From positions 175,812 to 239,811 of the forward strand of contig NZ_LZSV01000024.1 in the NCBI RefSeq assembly GCF_001665605.1: 64,000 bases of DNA, given 5' to 3'. Shown in pieces: positions 46,654-56,123 of the stretch. The notes under the pieces were generated by a model. It was not told where the DNA came from. It was given only the letters and a program-made list of their open reading frames with translations, and did not search any database. The stretch comes from Mycobacterium sp. 852014-50255_SCH5639931. Its GTDB lineage: Bacteria; Actinomycetota; Actinomycetes; Mycobacteriales; Mycobacteriaceae. Both the position numbers and the translations under genes were made by a program. The stretch's first letter is position 1. Every line of letters starts with the position of its first letter.

Positions 46654-48405
46654 CTAATTCGCCGGCGGGAGCTGACGCGGGCCGGTCGGCGAATCCAGTT
46701 CGGCAGGACCCTCCCGCTGCGCCAACTCCGGGTTGTTGGCGCGCTCGCCCAGCGACGGGCCGTGCGGCTCCTGGCCACCCACCTGCCGGTGGGTCACCGC
46801 CGCGCGCTCTACGCGCGACGAGTCGATGAATCCCGCCTCGCCGGGAGGGGCTTCATCGGCCTCAGCGGGCCGGGTGGGCCGACCGCCGGCGGCGGAACTT
46901 TCGGCGTCGACCGTCACTTTGTGGGTGCGCCTGAACGCGAACGTGATCTCCTCGACCTCTTCGAAGACGTGCCGCGCGGTGCGCAGCGGCGCGGTGGTGG
47001 TGTCGATCACCCGGGCCACGAACGGCGGCACCAGCGGGCGTATCCAGCGCGCCGCGGCCTTGGTGGCGTCCGGAATCGACGGAATCGACGAAGTGTCACG
47101 CTCTTTGCGCGGCTCCACCTCGCGCCCGATGGGCGCCGGCAGGTTCTCCACATCGGCGGTGTGCACCGGGACGGGCGGGCCGAGGGCCGCGCGGCTGGCG
47201 GCCTCGGCTTCCGCGGCGATCGGCAGGTAAATGTCTTCATCGGCGGGCTCGAAGGTGCGGTGCGACGCCAGCACCGGGGGATCGACGGCGTCCACGATGC
47301 GCCGGCGTTGCTGCTCGCGGTCGATCTCGGTTTGGGCCTCGATCGCAAGCCGGGCCTGGGTGAGTTGGTGCTCGGCCCACATGATTTCGGCCTCGCGGCG
47401 AACCTCGGCCCGCTTGATCGCGATCGCCGTGTCCGCCTCGAGTTCCGCGCGTTCCCGCTCGGCACGCGCCGCCGCGTGGCGATCGTGGCTGGTCTCGCCG
47501 CGCCACCGCCCCAGGATCAGCGGCAGCAGGTAGAGCAGCACGCAGAACGCGATGGTCAGCAGCCGCAACGTCAGCGCACCGAAGTCGGCGGAGGTCAGGT
47601 CGTTCATCGCGACCCAGCGCGCACCCAGGCCACGATCGGCGTCCGCGATGACGCCGTGGCGTGCCTCGTCGAGTGCGTGCGCTTCGCGGGAGATTTCGGC
47701 GTCCAGCCCGGGCGCCTGGCGATCCCGGGCCGCCAGCGCGTCGTCCAGTTCACGCTGGGCGTCCGCGAGGAGCTCATTCGCCGTGCGGGTTTCGGGCCCG
47801 GCACCGGGGACACCGGTGATCCGGGTTTGCGGGCAGCTGGAGGTGGGGTGGTATTCGCAGCGCGCGATGACCAGGGCCTGATCCTGCTGCTGGTGAGCGC
47901 GGTCGACGGCGGTGTCGAGCGCGCCGCGTGCATCCCTGGTTTGTTGCAGGGACGCCGTCGCCTGCGCAACCGCCGGCGAGGAGCCGGCGTTGCGCAGGGC
48001 GCGTTCGTCGAGACGGTGATCGATCGAGCCGGAGAGCAGGACGACTGCGGCCAATTCGCCGACGGTGACGCCGAGGGCGGCCGCGACCACCGCGCGTGCC
48101 GCGAGGCCGGCCGGACCCCGGCCAGACCCGGAGGTGATGGCGCGGGTGACCGCGCCGACGAGCAGGCCGAAGAGCAGGGTCAGCGGCACCACGAACAGGA
48201 GCGACCAGTGGGCCGACTCGCCCACCGCCAGCGCCGCGACGAGCCAGGCCAGCAGCGCTCCGAACAACACCACCGCGCCGGTGACGGCGTGCGTGGACCG
48301 CTCGTGGCGCTCATCCAGCTCCCGCCGGTGCCCGCCGCCAAGCCAGGTGAGCAGGCCCGCGGGCGAGAAGTCCGAGCGCCGCTCGGGATTTTTCTGGGCA
48401 CACAT
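46654..48405 (-). CDS. DUF4407-type membrane protein (Rv1779c-like)
   Basis: A 583-residue protein. Three N-terminal membrane helices (about residues 42-62, 66-90, 106-128) are followed by a periplasmic helical loop with two Cys (ARCEYHPTSSCPQ), then a further helix (about 255-277). A long charged coiled-coil-like segment (RAERERAELEADTAIAIKRA) and a Pro-rich C-terminus complete it. The start is set at ATG 48405, which has GGAGGTGAT in front; an ATG at 48426 is less well placed. Function unknown; position next to ESX-5 is conserved as I recall. Confidence 0.85.
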   Translation of the reverse strand: MCAQKNPERRSDFSPAGLLTWLGGGHRRELDERHERSTHAVTGAVVLFGALLAWLVAALAVGESAHWSLLFVVPLTLLFGLLVGAVTRAITSGSGRGPAGLAARAVVAAALGVTVGELAAVVLLSGSIDHRLDERALRNAGSSPAVAQATASLQQTRDARGALDTAVDRAHQQQDQALVIARCEYHPTSSCPQTRITGVPGAGPETRTANELLADAQRELDDALAARDRQAPGLDAEISREAHALDEARHGVIADADRGLGARWVAMNDLTSADFGALTLRLLTIAFCVLLYLLPLILGRWRGETSHDRHAAARAERERAELEADTAIAIKRAEVRREAEIMWAEHQLTQARLAIEAQTEIDREQQRRRIVDAVDPPVLASHRTFEPADEDIYLPIAAEAEAASRAALGPPVPVHTADVENLPAPIGREVEPRKERDTSSIPSIPDATKAAARWIRPLVPPFVARVIDTTTAPLRTARHVFEEVEEITFAFRRTHKVTVDAESSAAGGRPTRPAEADEAPPGEAGFIDSSRVERAAVTHRQVGGQEPHGPSLGERANNPELAQREGPAELDSPTGPRQLPPAN

Positions 48406-48598
48406 CGAAATCACCTCCCAAGTCATCAAGCCTCCCAGGCCACCACCCGCCGGATCGAATCGAAGTGCCCGACCTGTGGCGCGCTTCACAGCGCGCCCGG
48501 ATCAGCGGTGATCCCAGCGGGGTGTAACGAACGCGGATTTCTGCGACGCGTGCAGATCATCGACGGTTCCGGCGGCCGACGTGAGACGGTATAAGCCT

Positions 48599-49156
48599 AT
48601 GGAGACTCACGATTATGTCACCTACGAAGAGTTCGGACGCAGATTCTTCGAGGTCGCTGTCACCCCCGAGCGTGTCGCCGCCGCATTTGCCGACATCGCC
48701 GGCAACGAGTTCGCCATGGAGCCCATCGCTCAGGGGCCCGGCGGGATCGCCAAGGTCAGCGCCAACGTCAAGATCCACGAACCCAAGGTCACCCGTCGCC
48801 TGGGCGACAGCATCACGTTCGTCATCCACATCCCCTTGTCGATCGATCTGCTGCTCGACCTTCGGCTCGACAAGCAGCGGTTCGTCGTCTCCGGGGACAT
48901 CGCGCTGCGGGCCACGGCCCGAGCCGCCGAACCGCTGCTGCTGATCGTCGACGTCGCGAAACCGCGGCCCTCCGATATCACCGTCAACGTGTCGTCGAAG
49001 TCCTTCCGCGGCGAGGTGCTGCGCATCCTCGCCGGCGTCGATGGCGAGATCCGCCGATTCGTCGCCCAGTACGTCGCCGAGGAGATCGACGCGCCCCAGT
49101 CGCAGGCCGCGCAGATCATCGACGTGGCGAAGCAATTGCAGGAGGTCTGGCCCTAA
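48599..49156 (+). CDS. Conserved hypothetical protein (Rv1780-like)
   Basis: A 185-residue protein without signal peptide or membrane helix. It starts METHDYVTYEEFGRRFFEVA, and the middle resembles a lipid-binding or SRPBCC-like beta fold (KVSANVKIHEPKV; LLDLRLDKQRFVVSGDI). In M. tuberculosis the homologue lies directly before malQ, as I recall. Here a 4.3-kb block intervenes. Function unknown. Divergent from the Rv1779c-like gene. Confidence 0.82.
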   Translation: METHDYVTYEEFGRRFFEVAVTPERVAAAFADIAGNEFAMEPIAQGPGGIAKVSANVKIHEPKVTRRLGDSITFVIHIPLSIDLLLDLRLDKQRFVVSGDIALRATARAAEPLLLIVDVAKPRPSDITVNVSSKSFRGEVLRILAGVDGEIRRFVAQYVAEEIDAPQSQAAQIIDVAKQLQEVWP

Positions 49157-49277
49157 GGGGCGCGGCGAACGCGTAGGCACGGCCCCACCGGGGTACCCAG
49201 TGCACGTTGCGCACCGGTCGCCTGTGCTGCCGAGCCGGTGCCAACCGCAATCATTGTCTGGGGAGGAGCGACAACGC

Positions 49278-49706
49278 GTGGCACGAGTAGATGTTTCGGT
49301 GTCGTCGGAGGTAGACCCGGAGGCCGCCTGGAAGCTGGCGTCCGACCTGAGCCGATTCGACGAGTGGATGACCATATTCGCCGGGTGGCGCGGACCCGTT
49401 CCCGACAAGATCGAGGAAGGCACCTGCGTCTCGTCGTGCGTGAAGGTCAAGGGATTCCGCAACGTCATCCACTGGACGATCACCAACTACGACGAACCGA
49501 AATCGATTGAGCTGCAAGGCCGCGGTCGCGGTGGGATCCGCCTCGGGGTCGCGATGACCGTCACGGACCAGCAGCCCGGAACCGACTTCCATCTCACCGC
49601 CGACCTCAGGGGCGGATTACTCAGCGGCCCGATCGGCGGGTTGGTCGCCCGGATCCTGCGCTCCGATGTGCAGAAGTCCGTGAAAAACCTCGCCTCGCTG
49701 CAGTAG
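49278..49706 (+). CDS. SRPBCC (polyketide cyclase/START-like) family protein
   Basis: A 142-residue single-domain helix-grip protein. The pattern DVSVSSEVDPEAAWKLASDL, then FDEWMTIFAGWRG, is the typical SRPBCC start. The C-terminal helix is SDVQKSVKNLASL. It binds a hydrophobic ligand in a deep cavity. The GTG at 49278 has GGAGGAG nine bases before it. No catalytic residues can be assigned. Confidence 0.85.
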   Translation: MARVDVSVSSEVDPEAAWKLASDLSRFDEWMTIFAGWRGPVPDKIEEGTCVSSCVKVKGFRNVIHWTITNYDEPKSIELQGRGRGGIRLGVAMTVTDQQPGTDFHLTADLRGGLLSGPIGGLVARILRSDVQKSVKNLASLQ

Positions 49707-49724
49707 GCGTTGCAACCGGCGCCG

Positions 49725-50006
49725 CTACCGCGCCACGTGGCCGATCGGCCAGTCTCGTTCCGCCTGGCGAATCCGCCTGCGGTCCATGCCAAGCCACGCC
49801 AGCCCGGCCCCGAACGCCAGCATGGCGACGATCGCGGCGGCGACACCCGCGCCGGCGTCCCCGAGGGCGAATGTGGCCACGCACATCACGAGTGCCAACA
49901 CGGCGGCCCCGACGATGACCAGCCCGGGCGTCCGCTTCAAGTCGTGTGCCGGCTCGGCGTCACCCGGGCGGAGGGTCCGATCATGGTCGACAGGGCTGTG
50001 GCTCAT
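49725..50006 (-). CDS. Small membrane protein, UsfY-like
   Basis: A 93-residue protein with two membrane helices (about 27-48 and 52-72). The N-terminus PVDHDRTLRP and the end of helix 2, GLAWLGMDRRRIR, resemble the mycobacterial UsfY family, which lies in the sigF region of M. tuberculosis. Start ATG 50006. It is 108 bp from the molybdopterin fusion gene on the same strand. Function unknown; the family assignment is from memory. Confidence 0.65.
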   Translation of the reverse strand: MSHSPVDHDRTLRPGDAEPAHDLKRTPGLVIVGAAVLALVMCVATFALGDAGAGVAAAIVAMLAFGAGLAWLGMDRRRIRQAERDWPIGHVAR

Positions 50007-50114
50007 GGGCGTCTCTCCTCTGGTCGCTTCCGTTCGGCGCTTCCGTGGAGCTACCCGGATTGCCGATGGGACAAACGACCTGAGGCGTCGGCGCCGAGGG
50101 TTCGGCGCTAGGCC

Positions 50115-51950
50115 CTACAGCGTCTGGTGCCGCCCAAAGTATTTGTGGTCCTCGCTGTAACCGCCGTAGCCGCTGCCGATGTCGCGGTAGTCGGCCACGA
50201 ACTCGATCCCTTTGATCCACTTGACGAGTTTGAAACCGTGCTGCAGTTCGTTGCGCAATCGCAGCGGCCTGCCATGCATGTAGGGGAGGGGTTGGTCGTT
50301 CATGTTGTAGGCGAGCATCGTCATGTGATGGTCCATCTGGCCGATGTGATGGGCGTTGTAATAGATGCCGCCCGTCGCGCCGAGGCCCATCGAATAGAAC
50401 ACCGCCCATTTGGCTTCGGGCAGCGGTTTGACGATGTCCATGATCGTGTTCATCTGCACGCCACCCCATTTGGCGACGCCCGACCAGGCTTGGATGCAGA
50501 AGTGCTGGCTGATCTGCTCGTGGTACGGCAGCGCCATCAAGTCCTCGAGCGAAAACTCCATCGGATGCTCGACCAGACCGTAGACCTTGAGCCGCCAGTC
50601 CCGGAAGTCGTTTGCTTCCAGCTCTTTGTACTCGACGGTCTCGGGCAGCCGGCCGTTGCGCCAGTGGTGCGGCGAGATGTCCTTTTCGGTGAAGGCGCCG
50701 GGCTTGGGGTCGAGCTGTTCCAGCATCCGCTGGAACGGGCCGACGAGCGCGTATCCGACCCGCTGAATCACCCGCGGATGACGAATAGTGAAGGGAGTGG
50801 CCCAAACCCACGCGATCGCCGTAAACACCATGGCCGCCGCGAAGATTCCGAAGCCCACCCAGCTGTTGTCGTCGCGGGAGGCGAACATGTGGTTGAGGTT
50901 TCGCAGCGCGCTGGTGGTCAACACCATCGTGACGTGCACCAGGATGAAGAACAGGAAGTAGACCAGCACCACGAAATGCAGTGACCGCGCGTGCTGGATG
51001 CTCAGCCGCTTGCTGAGCCAGTGCACGCGCTGCGACAGCGCGGGCGACATGCCCAGCCCGGTGATCAACGCCGCGGGGGCGGCAATGAAGACCGTGGTGA
51101 AGTAGGACAACAACTGCAGGCCGTTGTAGGCGACCCAGCCGTTGTCGGTGGGCCAGTCCAGCGACAGGTACTGGACGGCCACCGATGCGGCGTTGGGGAA
51201 GACATCCCAACTGGTGGGCACGATATGCCGCCACTGCCCGGTGGCGAAGAGCAACACGTAGAAGACCGCACCGTTGACGAGCCACAGCACGTCGACCCCG
51301 AGGTGCCACCACCGGGCCAGCCCGATGGAGTGCCGGAATCCGGGCAGTCCCAATTGTGGTGGCAGGGCGACGGTGTCGGCGTTGGCGGTCCACAGCTCGT
51401 CGTCCGGTACCGGCGGGCCGACGCGCAGCCACTCGTCCTTACCCGGGGTGGCGTTGCGGCTGAAGTAGAGCCGGGGATGGTCGCAGAGGATTTGGATCCC
51501 GGTCCTGATGATGAACATCATCATGAACAGGTTGAAGAAATGCGTCCACCCGATCCAGGCCGGCAGGCCGGGGGTGACATTGGAGCTGTCCGTCCCGGGG
51601 TGACGCTGAATGAACGACTGGACGGCCGGCATGTTGTGCAGGCCTTTGCCGACCGCCACCCCGGCGATGAGCAGGGCGAAGCCGATGGGGATCAGCCAGA
51701 GCAGGTTGAACCACCGGTCGCGGCCGATGCGCAGCTTCGGTGCGGTCGCCCGCCTGGTGAGATCGAAACCGCCGCCGTAGGTCTCGACATCGATGACGTC
51801 TTCGGCGGTGTGAATCTCGTTGCGGTAATCCGGGGCGGAGTCCAGCGGCGTGCCCACTGCCAGTGTCGATACGTTGCCGTTCGGCGCTTCCCGTCCTCCG
51901 GTGGTTCCGGCGGTATTGACGTTCAGGTTCCGATGTTCGGTGTTCGTCAC
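50115..51950 (-). CDS. Cytochrome b / molybdopterin oxidoreductase fusion protein
   Basis: A 611-residue fusion. Residues about 75-390 form a membrane cytochrome-b-like domain with at least five helices and several His (TRFFNLF-like HFFNLF, HLGVDVLWLV, SLHFVVLVYF, HVTMVL). Residues about 415-611 form a sulfite-oxidase-type molybdopterin domain (EYKELEANDFRDWRLKVYG; HFCIQAWSGVAKWGG with the Mo-ligating Cys; PLPYMHGRPLRLR). It looks like a YedY-YedZ (MsrPQ) system joined in one chain with the heme part first. No Tat signal is seen, so the Mo domain may face the cytoplasm. Substrate unknown. Confidence 0.85.
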   Translation of the reverse strand: MTNTEHRNLNVNTAGTTGGREAPNGNVSTLAVGTPLDSAPDYRNEIHTAEDVIDVETYGGGFDLTRRATAPKLRIGRDRWFNLLWLIPIGFALLIAGVAVGKGLHNMPAVQSFIQRHPGTDSSNVTPGLPAWIGWTHFFNLFMMMFIIRTGIQILCDHPRLYFSRNATPGKDEWLRVGPPVPDDELWTANADTVALPPQLGLPGFRHSIGLARWWHLGVDVLWLVNGAVFYVLLFATGQWRHIVPTSWDVFPNAASVAVQYLSLDWPTDNGWVAYNGLQLLSYFTTVFIAAPAALITGLGMSPALSQRVHWLSKRLSIQHARSLHFVVLVYFLFFILVHVTMVLTTSALRNLNHMFASRDDNSWVGFGIFAAAMVFTAIAWVWATPFTIRHPRVIQRVGYALVGPFQRMLEQLDPKPGAFTEKDISPHHWRNGRLPETVEYKELEANDFRDWRLKVYGLVEHPMEFSLEDLMALPYHEQISQHFCIQAWSGVAKWGGVQMNTIMDIVKPLPEAKWAVFYSMGLGATGGIYYNAHHIGQMDHHMTMLAYNMNDQPLPYMHGRPLRLRNELQHGFKLVKWIKGIEFVADYRDIGSGYGGYSEDHKYFGRHQTL

Positions 51951-52180
51951 GCGGCCGAAAATACACGGATCGACTTGTAAAAATTGGACACGATCAGGAA
52001 GAAGCGCACCGGCCGCGGCCTAACCCGGGCCCAGGGCGGCCGGCTCCCGCCCGGAGCGGGCAAAATCCAGCTCGCCCTCCGAGTTGATAACCGCACCTGC
52101 TTAACTAAGCGCCCGTTTGCGCCGCAGATTCGGTTTATGGAGGGTCGCTGTGAATTTGCGCAAAGTCTTCTGCAAGCTCG

Positions 52181-52654
52181 CTAGATCGCGTCGTGTGGCC
52201 GCACCCGGCGGGCCTTGCGGGTCTCAAGGGCGTTGATGGTCAACGCACGGCGGCCGATCAGCCATCCGTCGGTCAGCTCGTATTCGTCGTCGTAGCGCAA
52301 ATGCCAGACCACGTCGACGAATTCGTCGCCGCGCTGGTCCCAGTGGTGCGCGATGCACGCAACGCGCCCACGGGCCGTACCCGGCCCGGTGGCCTCGTAG
52401 ACCTCGCCGACGATGGCGTGTTCGGTGCGGGCGACCGCCGCGACGGTAGCGACCGCCGCGGTGATGGCGTCTCGCCCACGATGCGAATGGATCGGCTCCA
52501 GCGCCGTGGGCGGGTCGGGCACCGCAAGCACGGCGGTGTCAGTGAACAGTGTTGCGACGGAATCGAATCGGCGTTCGTCCACGTGTGCCGCGTATCTGTG
52601 CACCAAACCACTGAGGGCTGACCGGTCGTCGGCTGACAGGCTCATCGGGGTCAC
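52181..52654 (-). CDS. SnoaL-like (NTF2 superfamily) protein
   Basis: A 157-residue protein of the SnoaL/NTF2 cone fold: LVHRYAAHVDERRFDSVATL and DTAVLAVPDP at the start, then the HRGRDAI helix and HHWDQRGDEF. Members are isomerases, hydratases or binding proteins for polyketide- or steroid-like molecules. The GTG start overlaps the LLM gene stop by 4 bp (GTGA); an ATG at 52645 is the alternative. Probably co-expressed with the LLM oxidoreductase. Confidence 0.82.
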   Translation of the reverse strand: MTPMSLSADDRSALSGLVHRYAAHVDERRFDSVATLFTDTAVLAVPDPPTALEPIHSHRGRDAITAAVATVAAVARTEHAIVGEVYEATGPGTARGRVACIAHHWDQRGDEFVDVVWHLRYDDEYELTDGWLIGRRALTINALETRKARRVRPHDAI

Positions 52655-53532
52655 GCGATCAGCGACAGCCGCTGCGCGCACTCCGATAGCACGTCCTCGG
52701 CCTGCTCGATGTCGACAGTCGACGGCATCGCCAACACGAGCCGGTCGGCGCCCTGATCGGCCAGGCTGGCCGCCCGTTCGGCGTCGATCTTGTTGACCGC
52801 GTGGCCCAATGACACTTCCAGGGCCGCCGGATCGCGGCCCGCCGACGCCGCCTCGTCGCGCATGAGCGCGATCAGTGACGCCAGCTGCGGCCCCGCCACC
52901 CCGAGCGGTTGGAAGCCGTCCGCCAAGCGGCCGGCGCGACGGGCCGCCGCCCGGCTGTGGCCACCGATGTGAACGGGAAGCCGTTCTCCGGCAATGGGTT
53001 TGGGGTAACACATGACGTTGTCGAAGCTGAAGAACTCACCGTGGTGCGAAGCCCCGTGCGGTTGGTCGGCCCACAGTGCCCGCAAGACGGCCAACTGCTC
53101 GTCGGCGCGTCTGCCGCGGTTTTCGAAGTCCGCGCCGCACGCCTCCAGCTCCTCCCTGAGCCATCCGACGCCCACGCACAGCCGCAGCCGTCCGCCCGAC
53201 AACGCGTCCACGCTTGCGGCCCGCTTGGCGAGGACCACCGGATGGTGGTTGGGCAACACCAAGACGCCGGTGGCCAACCCGAGGGTGGTGGTGCGGCCGG
53301 CCAGGAACGCCAGCAGGTCGAGCGGGTCGGGGATGGGGCAGTCGGCCGCCAGCCCCACGCGTCCCGAACTGTCATACGGGTAGACGCTGTCGTAGCGGGT
53401 GACCAGCACGGTGTGCTCGACCACAACTATCGACTCGAACCCGCACTGTTCCAGGTGGCCGGCGAAGGCCGCCATCCATTCCGGATCCGCGGTGACGCCG
53501 TCGGCCACCGGCGCCACGACTGAGACCTTCAT
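52651..53532 (-). CDS. LLM-class F420-dependent oxidoreductase
   Basis: A 293-residue luciferase-like TIM-barrel protein. EHTVLVTRYDSVYPY and DPLDLLAFLAGRTTTLGLATGV are the N-terminal signature of the F420-dependent group. LRLCVGVGWLREE and LPVHIGGHSRAAARRAG follow and bind the cofactor. It would reduce or oxidise a substrate with F420. It lies 4 bp after the malQ stop on the same strand and may be transcribed from the malQ promoter. Confidence 0.92.
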   Translation of the reverse strand: MKVSVVAPVADGVTADPEWMAAFAGHLEQCGFESIVVVEHTVLVTRYDSVYPYDSSGRVGLAADCPIPDPLDLLAFLAGRTTTLGLATGVLVLPNHHPVVLAKRAASVDALSGGRLRLCVGVGWLREELEACGADFENRGRRADEQLAVLRALWADQPHGASHHGEFFSFDNVMCYPKPIAGERLPVHIGGHSRAAARRAGRLADGFQPLGVAGPQLASLIALMRDEAASAGRDPAALEVSLGHAVNKIDAERAASLADQGADRLVLAMPSTVDIEQAEDVLSECAQRLSLIA

Positions 53533-53536
53533 GGCC

Positions 53537-55708
53537 TCAGAAGCTAACAGGCGCGCTCTCGACGGCCGCGGGCGCGATTGCACTGCGCACGGCCTCGGCC
53601 AGGTTGGCCGCGCGGACGTCGGTGAACAGGTCCTCGAGCAGCACCGGGCGCCCGGCGGGGTCGGTCAGCGGAATCCGCCAGTTGGGGTATTCGTCGGTGG
53701 TGCCGGGCTGGTTCTGGGTCCGGCGGTCACCCACCGCGTCGGTCAGTGCCACGCCCACCAACCGCGACGGCGTCCGGCCCAGGTACCGATACAGGGCGAT
53801 GACGATTTTCTCCGCGTCGTCTTCGCCGTCGTCGAGCAACCCCACCCGACGCAACTCGGCCATCCAGGCCGCCAGCTCGGCCCGGTCGGTGGCGAGCTCG
53901 TCCTCGGCGGGGCGGGTCAGCAATCCGAGAGCTTCGCGCAGCCGCACGTGGTCGCCGGCCAGATAGCCCGCGGTCGGCGGCAGATCGTGGGTGGTCACCG
54001 AGGACAGGCAGTACTCGCGCCAGCGCTCGGCCGGCAGCGGACCGCCGTTTCCGTCACGATCCAACTCGAACCACAGGATCGAGGTGCCGAGCAAGCCGCG
54101 CAGTAGCAGGTAGTCGCGCACCCACGGTTCGACCGTGCCCAAATCCTCGCCCACGACCAGTGCCCCGGCGCGGTGTGCCTCCAGGGCGACGATGCCGATC
54201 ATCGCGTCGTGGTCGTAACGCACGTAAGTGCCCTCGGTGGGCGGCGCGCCCTCCGGGATCCACCACAGCCGGAACAATCCGATGATGTGGTCGATGCGCA
54301 CGCCGCCGGCATGCCGCAGCACCGCGCTTATCACTGCCCGAAACGGCCGATACTCCTCGGCATCGAGCCGATCGGGTCGCCAGGGCGGCTGGGACCAGTC
54401 CTGGCCGAGTTGATTGAACTCGTCCGGCGGCGCGCCGGCGGTGACGCCCAGCGCCAACACATCCTGTAGCGCCCACGCGTCGGCGCCATTGGGATGCACG
54501 CCGACGGCGAGGTCGTGCATCACGCCCAGCGCCATTCCGGCCCGGATCGCCTGCGACTGCGCCGAGGCGAGTTGCTCGTCGAGTTGCCACTGCAGCCACC
54601 GATGGAAATCGACTGCCTCCGCGTGCTTCTTGACGAACCGGTCGACGCCGGGCGCGCGGGGATGCTGTAGCGACTTCGGCCAGGAATGCCAATCGTCGCC
54701 GTACTTCTCGGCCAGGGCGCACCAGGTGGCGAAGTCATCGAGTGGGGTTCCCTCGCGGGCGCGGAAGGCTTCGTAGGACAGCTCGCGGCCGGCGGACCGC
54801 GGCACCCGGTGCAACAGCTGGAGCGCCGCGCACTTCGCCGCCCACGCGCTGTCGCGATCGATTGCGTCGAGCCGAGCGGCTCGCTGTTGCACGTCGAAAC
54901 GCAGGCGCCGCACCCGGCTGCGCTTGGGCAGCTCGGCGAACTCGGGAATCGCCTCGACGTGAAGATAAATGGGGTTGACGAAGCGCCTCGATGTCGGCAG
55001 GTAAGGCGACGGCTCCATATGGGCCACCGGTCCAGAAAACTGAGCCGCGTGCAACGGATTGACCAATAAATAATCGGCGCCGTGCCGCGACGCCGACCAG
55101 ACGGCCAGGTCGGTCAGATCCGTCAGATCGCCGACGCCCCACGACTGTCTGGAGCGCACGCTGTAGAGCTGGGCGGCCAGGCCCCAGCCCCGCCGGGCGC
55201 CGAGCCGCTCCGGCAGCCCGAGCCAATCCGGCGTCACGATCACCGCGCTGCTGGTCTCACTGCCACCGGAACGCAGGTGCACCCGGTGATAACCGAGCGG
55301 CAGATCGGCCGGCAGCACGAAGCTGGCCTCGCCGACCCAGCGCCCGTCCAGGTCGAACGGCGGGGTGAAGTTGTCGACCTGCTGGATCCCGCCGCGTACC
55401 GTGCCGTCCTCGAGCTGCAACCAGACCTCGGCGGGATCGCCGTGGGTCACGTGCACCCAGAAACGCGTCTGCTCACCGGTGCGGCCGACGACGGTCGCCG
55501 GCAACCGGCGCGCCCAATACGACCGGAGCTTCGCGGTCAGCGCGACGTTGCGCTCCTGCTCGGTGCCGGCCGCGACGCCGAGCGCGGCCAACACTGCCAC
55601 CAGCGTGGTTGCCGAGACCGGCACCCGCCGCCCGGTCCAGTCGTCGTACTCGGTCGCGATGCCGTGCCTCCTGGCAAGTTCGACCAGCGACGGCGCGAGC
55701 TCACTCAT
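53537..55708 (-). CDS. malQ: 4-alpha-glucanotransferase MalQ
   Basis: A 723-residue GH77 amylomaltase, which transfers glucan segments between maltodextrins in glycogen and maltose metabolism. The catalytic Asp nucleophile is in GVRIDHIIGLFRLWW, the acid/base Glu in VVGEDLGTVEP, and the transition-state Asp in TTHDLPPTAGY. The N-terminal 150 residues form the extra beta domain of the mycobacterial form. The start MSELAPSLVELARRHGIATE at ATG 55708 matches the M. tuberculosis protein as I recall; ATG 55717 is an alternative. It lies directly before the ESX-5 locus. Confidence 0.96.
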   Translation of the reverse strand: MSELAPSLVELARRHGIATEYDDWTGRRVPVSATTLVAVLAALGVAAGTEQERNVALTAKLRSYWARRLPATVVGRTGEQTRFWVHVTHGDPAEVWLQLEDGTVRGGIQQVDNFTPPFDLDGRWVGEASFVLPADLPLGYHRVHLRSGGSETSSAVIVTPDWLGLPERLGARRGWGLAAQLYSVRSRQSWGVGDLTDLTDLAVWSASRHGADYLLVNPLHAAQFSGPVAHMEPSPYLPTSRRFVNPIYLHVEAIPEFAELPKRSRVRRLRFDVQQRAARLDAIDRDSAWAAKCAALQLLHRVPRSAGRELSYEAFRAREGTPLDDFATWCALAEKYGDDWHSWPKSLQHPRAPGVDRFVKKHAEAVDFHRWLQWQLDEQLASAQSQAIRAGMALGVMHDLAVGVHPNGADAWALQDVLALGVTAGAPPDEFNQLGQDWSQPPWRPDRLDAEEYRPFRAVISAVLRHAGGVRIDHIIGLFRLWWIPEGAPPTEGTYVRYDHDAMIGIVALEAHRAGALVVGEDLGTVEPWVRDYLLLRGLLGTSILWFELDRDGNGGPLPAERWREYCLSSVTTHDLPPTAGYLAGDHVRLREALGLLTRPAEDELATDRAELAAWMAELRRVGLLDDGEDDAEKIVIALYRYLGRTPSRLVGVALTDAVGDRRTQNQPGTTDEYPNWRIPLTDPAGRPVLLEDLFTDVRAANLAEAVRSAIAPAAVESAPVSF

Positions 55709-56123
55709 ACCGCTCATCTTGCTGCCAGAATTCGCCGGCCGACCAATCGGGGAGAGGCGGCGGGCGCCGCCGCCCGTTTTGCCGGCCCGTTTCGCCGCTC
55801 TTCCGTTCGCTGAGGGCACCCGCTCGACAGGACGAGCCTGCCATTCGCCATTACGATGCCCTGAGGAGACGTGAGTGTCCGGACGGGGATCGGCGGGGGA
55901 ACGCGAAAGTGCCAGTTCAACGGCGCTTGGCGTGTTGCCCGCGTCGGCCCGCGCGGCGAGGCGAGGGCGTCCGCACAGATGTACGCAAAGTGATGTAGAT
56001 GTGAACGCAAGTCGCCGCGTGGCGAGGTCGCTACGGGTGACTTACCGTTGTCGATGTAATTCGCGCTGCGGATATTTTCAGGGACAATATCCAGGCGTTC
56101 TAGAGACCGGATGGTGAATTAAC
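55709..56123. other. 415-bp divergent promoter region of malQ and eccB5
   Basis: No convincing gene. Short open frames on both strands (55714-56010 minus, 55875-56117 plus) are Arg/Ala/Ser-rich shadows without ribosome sites. It must contain the malQ and ESX-5 promoters. The AT-rich stretch around 56055-56125 is the likeliest place for the eccB5 promoter. Confidence 0.5.

Noticed and set aside
51984..52184. 66-codon frame downstream of the Mo-fusion region
   Set aside because: No motif, no Shine-Dalgarno, runs into the convergent SnoaL-like gene.
55714..56117. Small frames on both strands before eccB5
   Set aside because: Arg/Ala-rich, no ribosome sites, mutually overlapping; probably promoter DNA.
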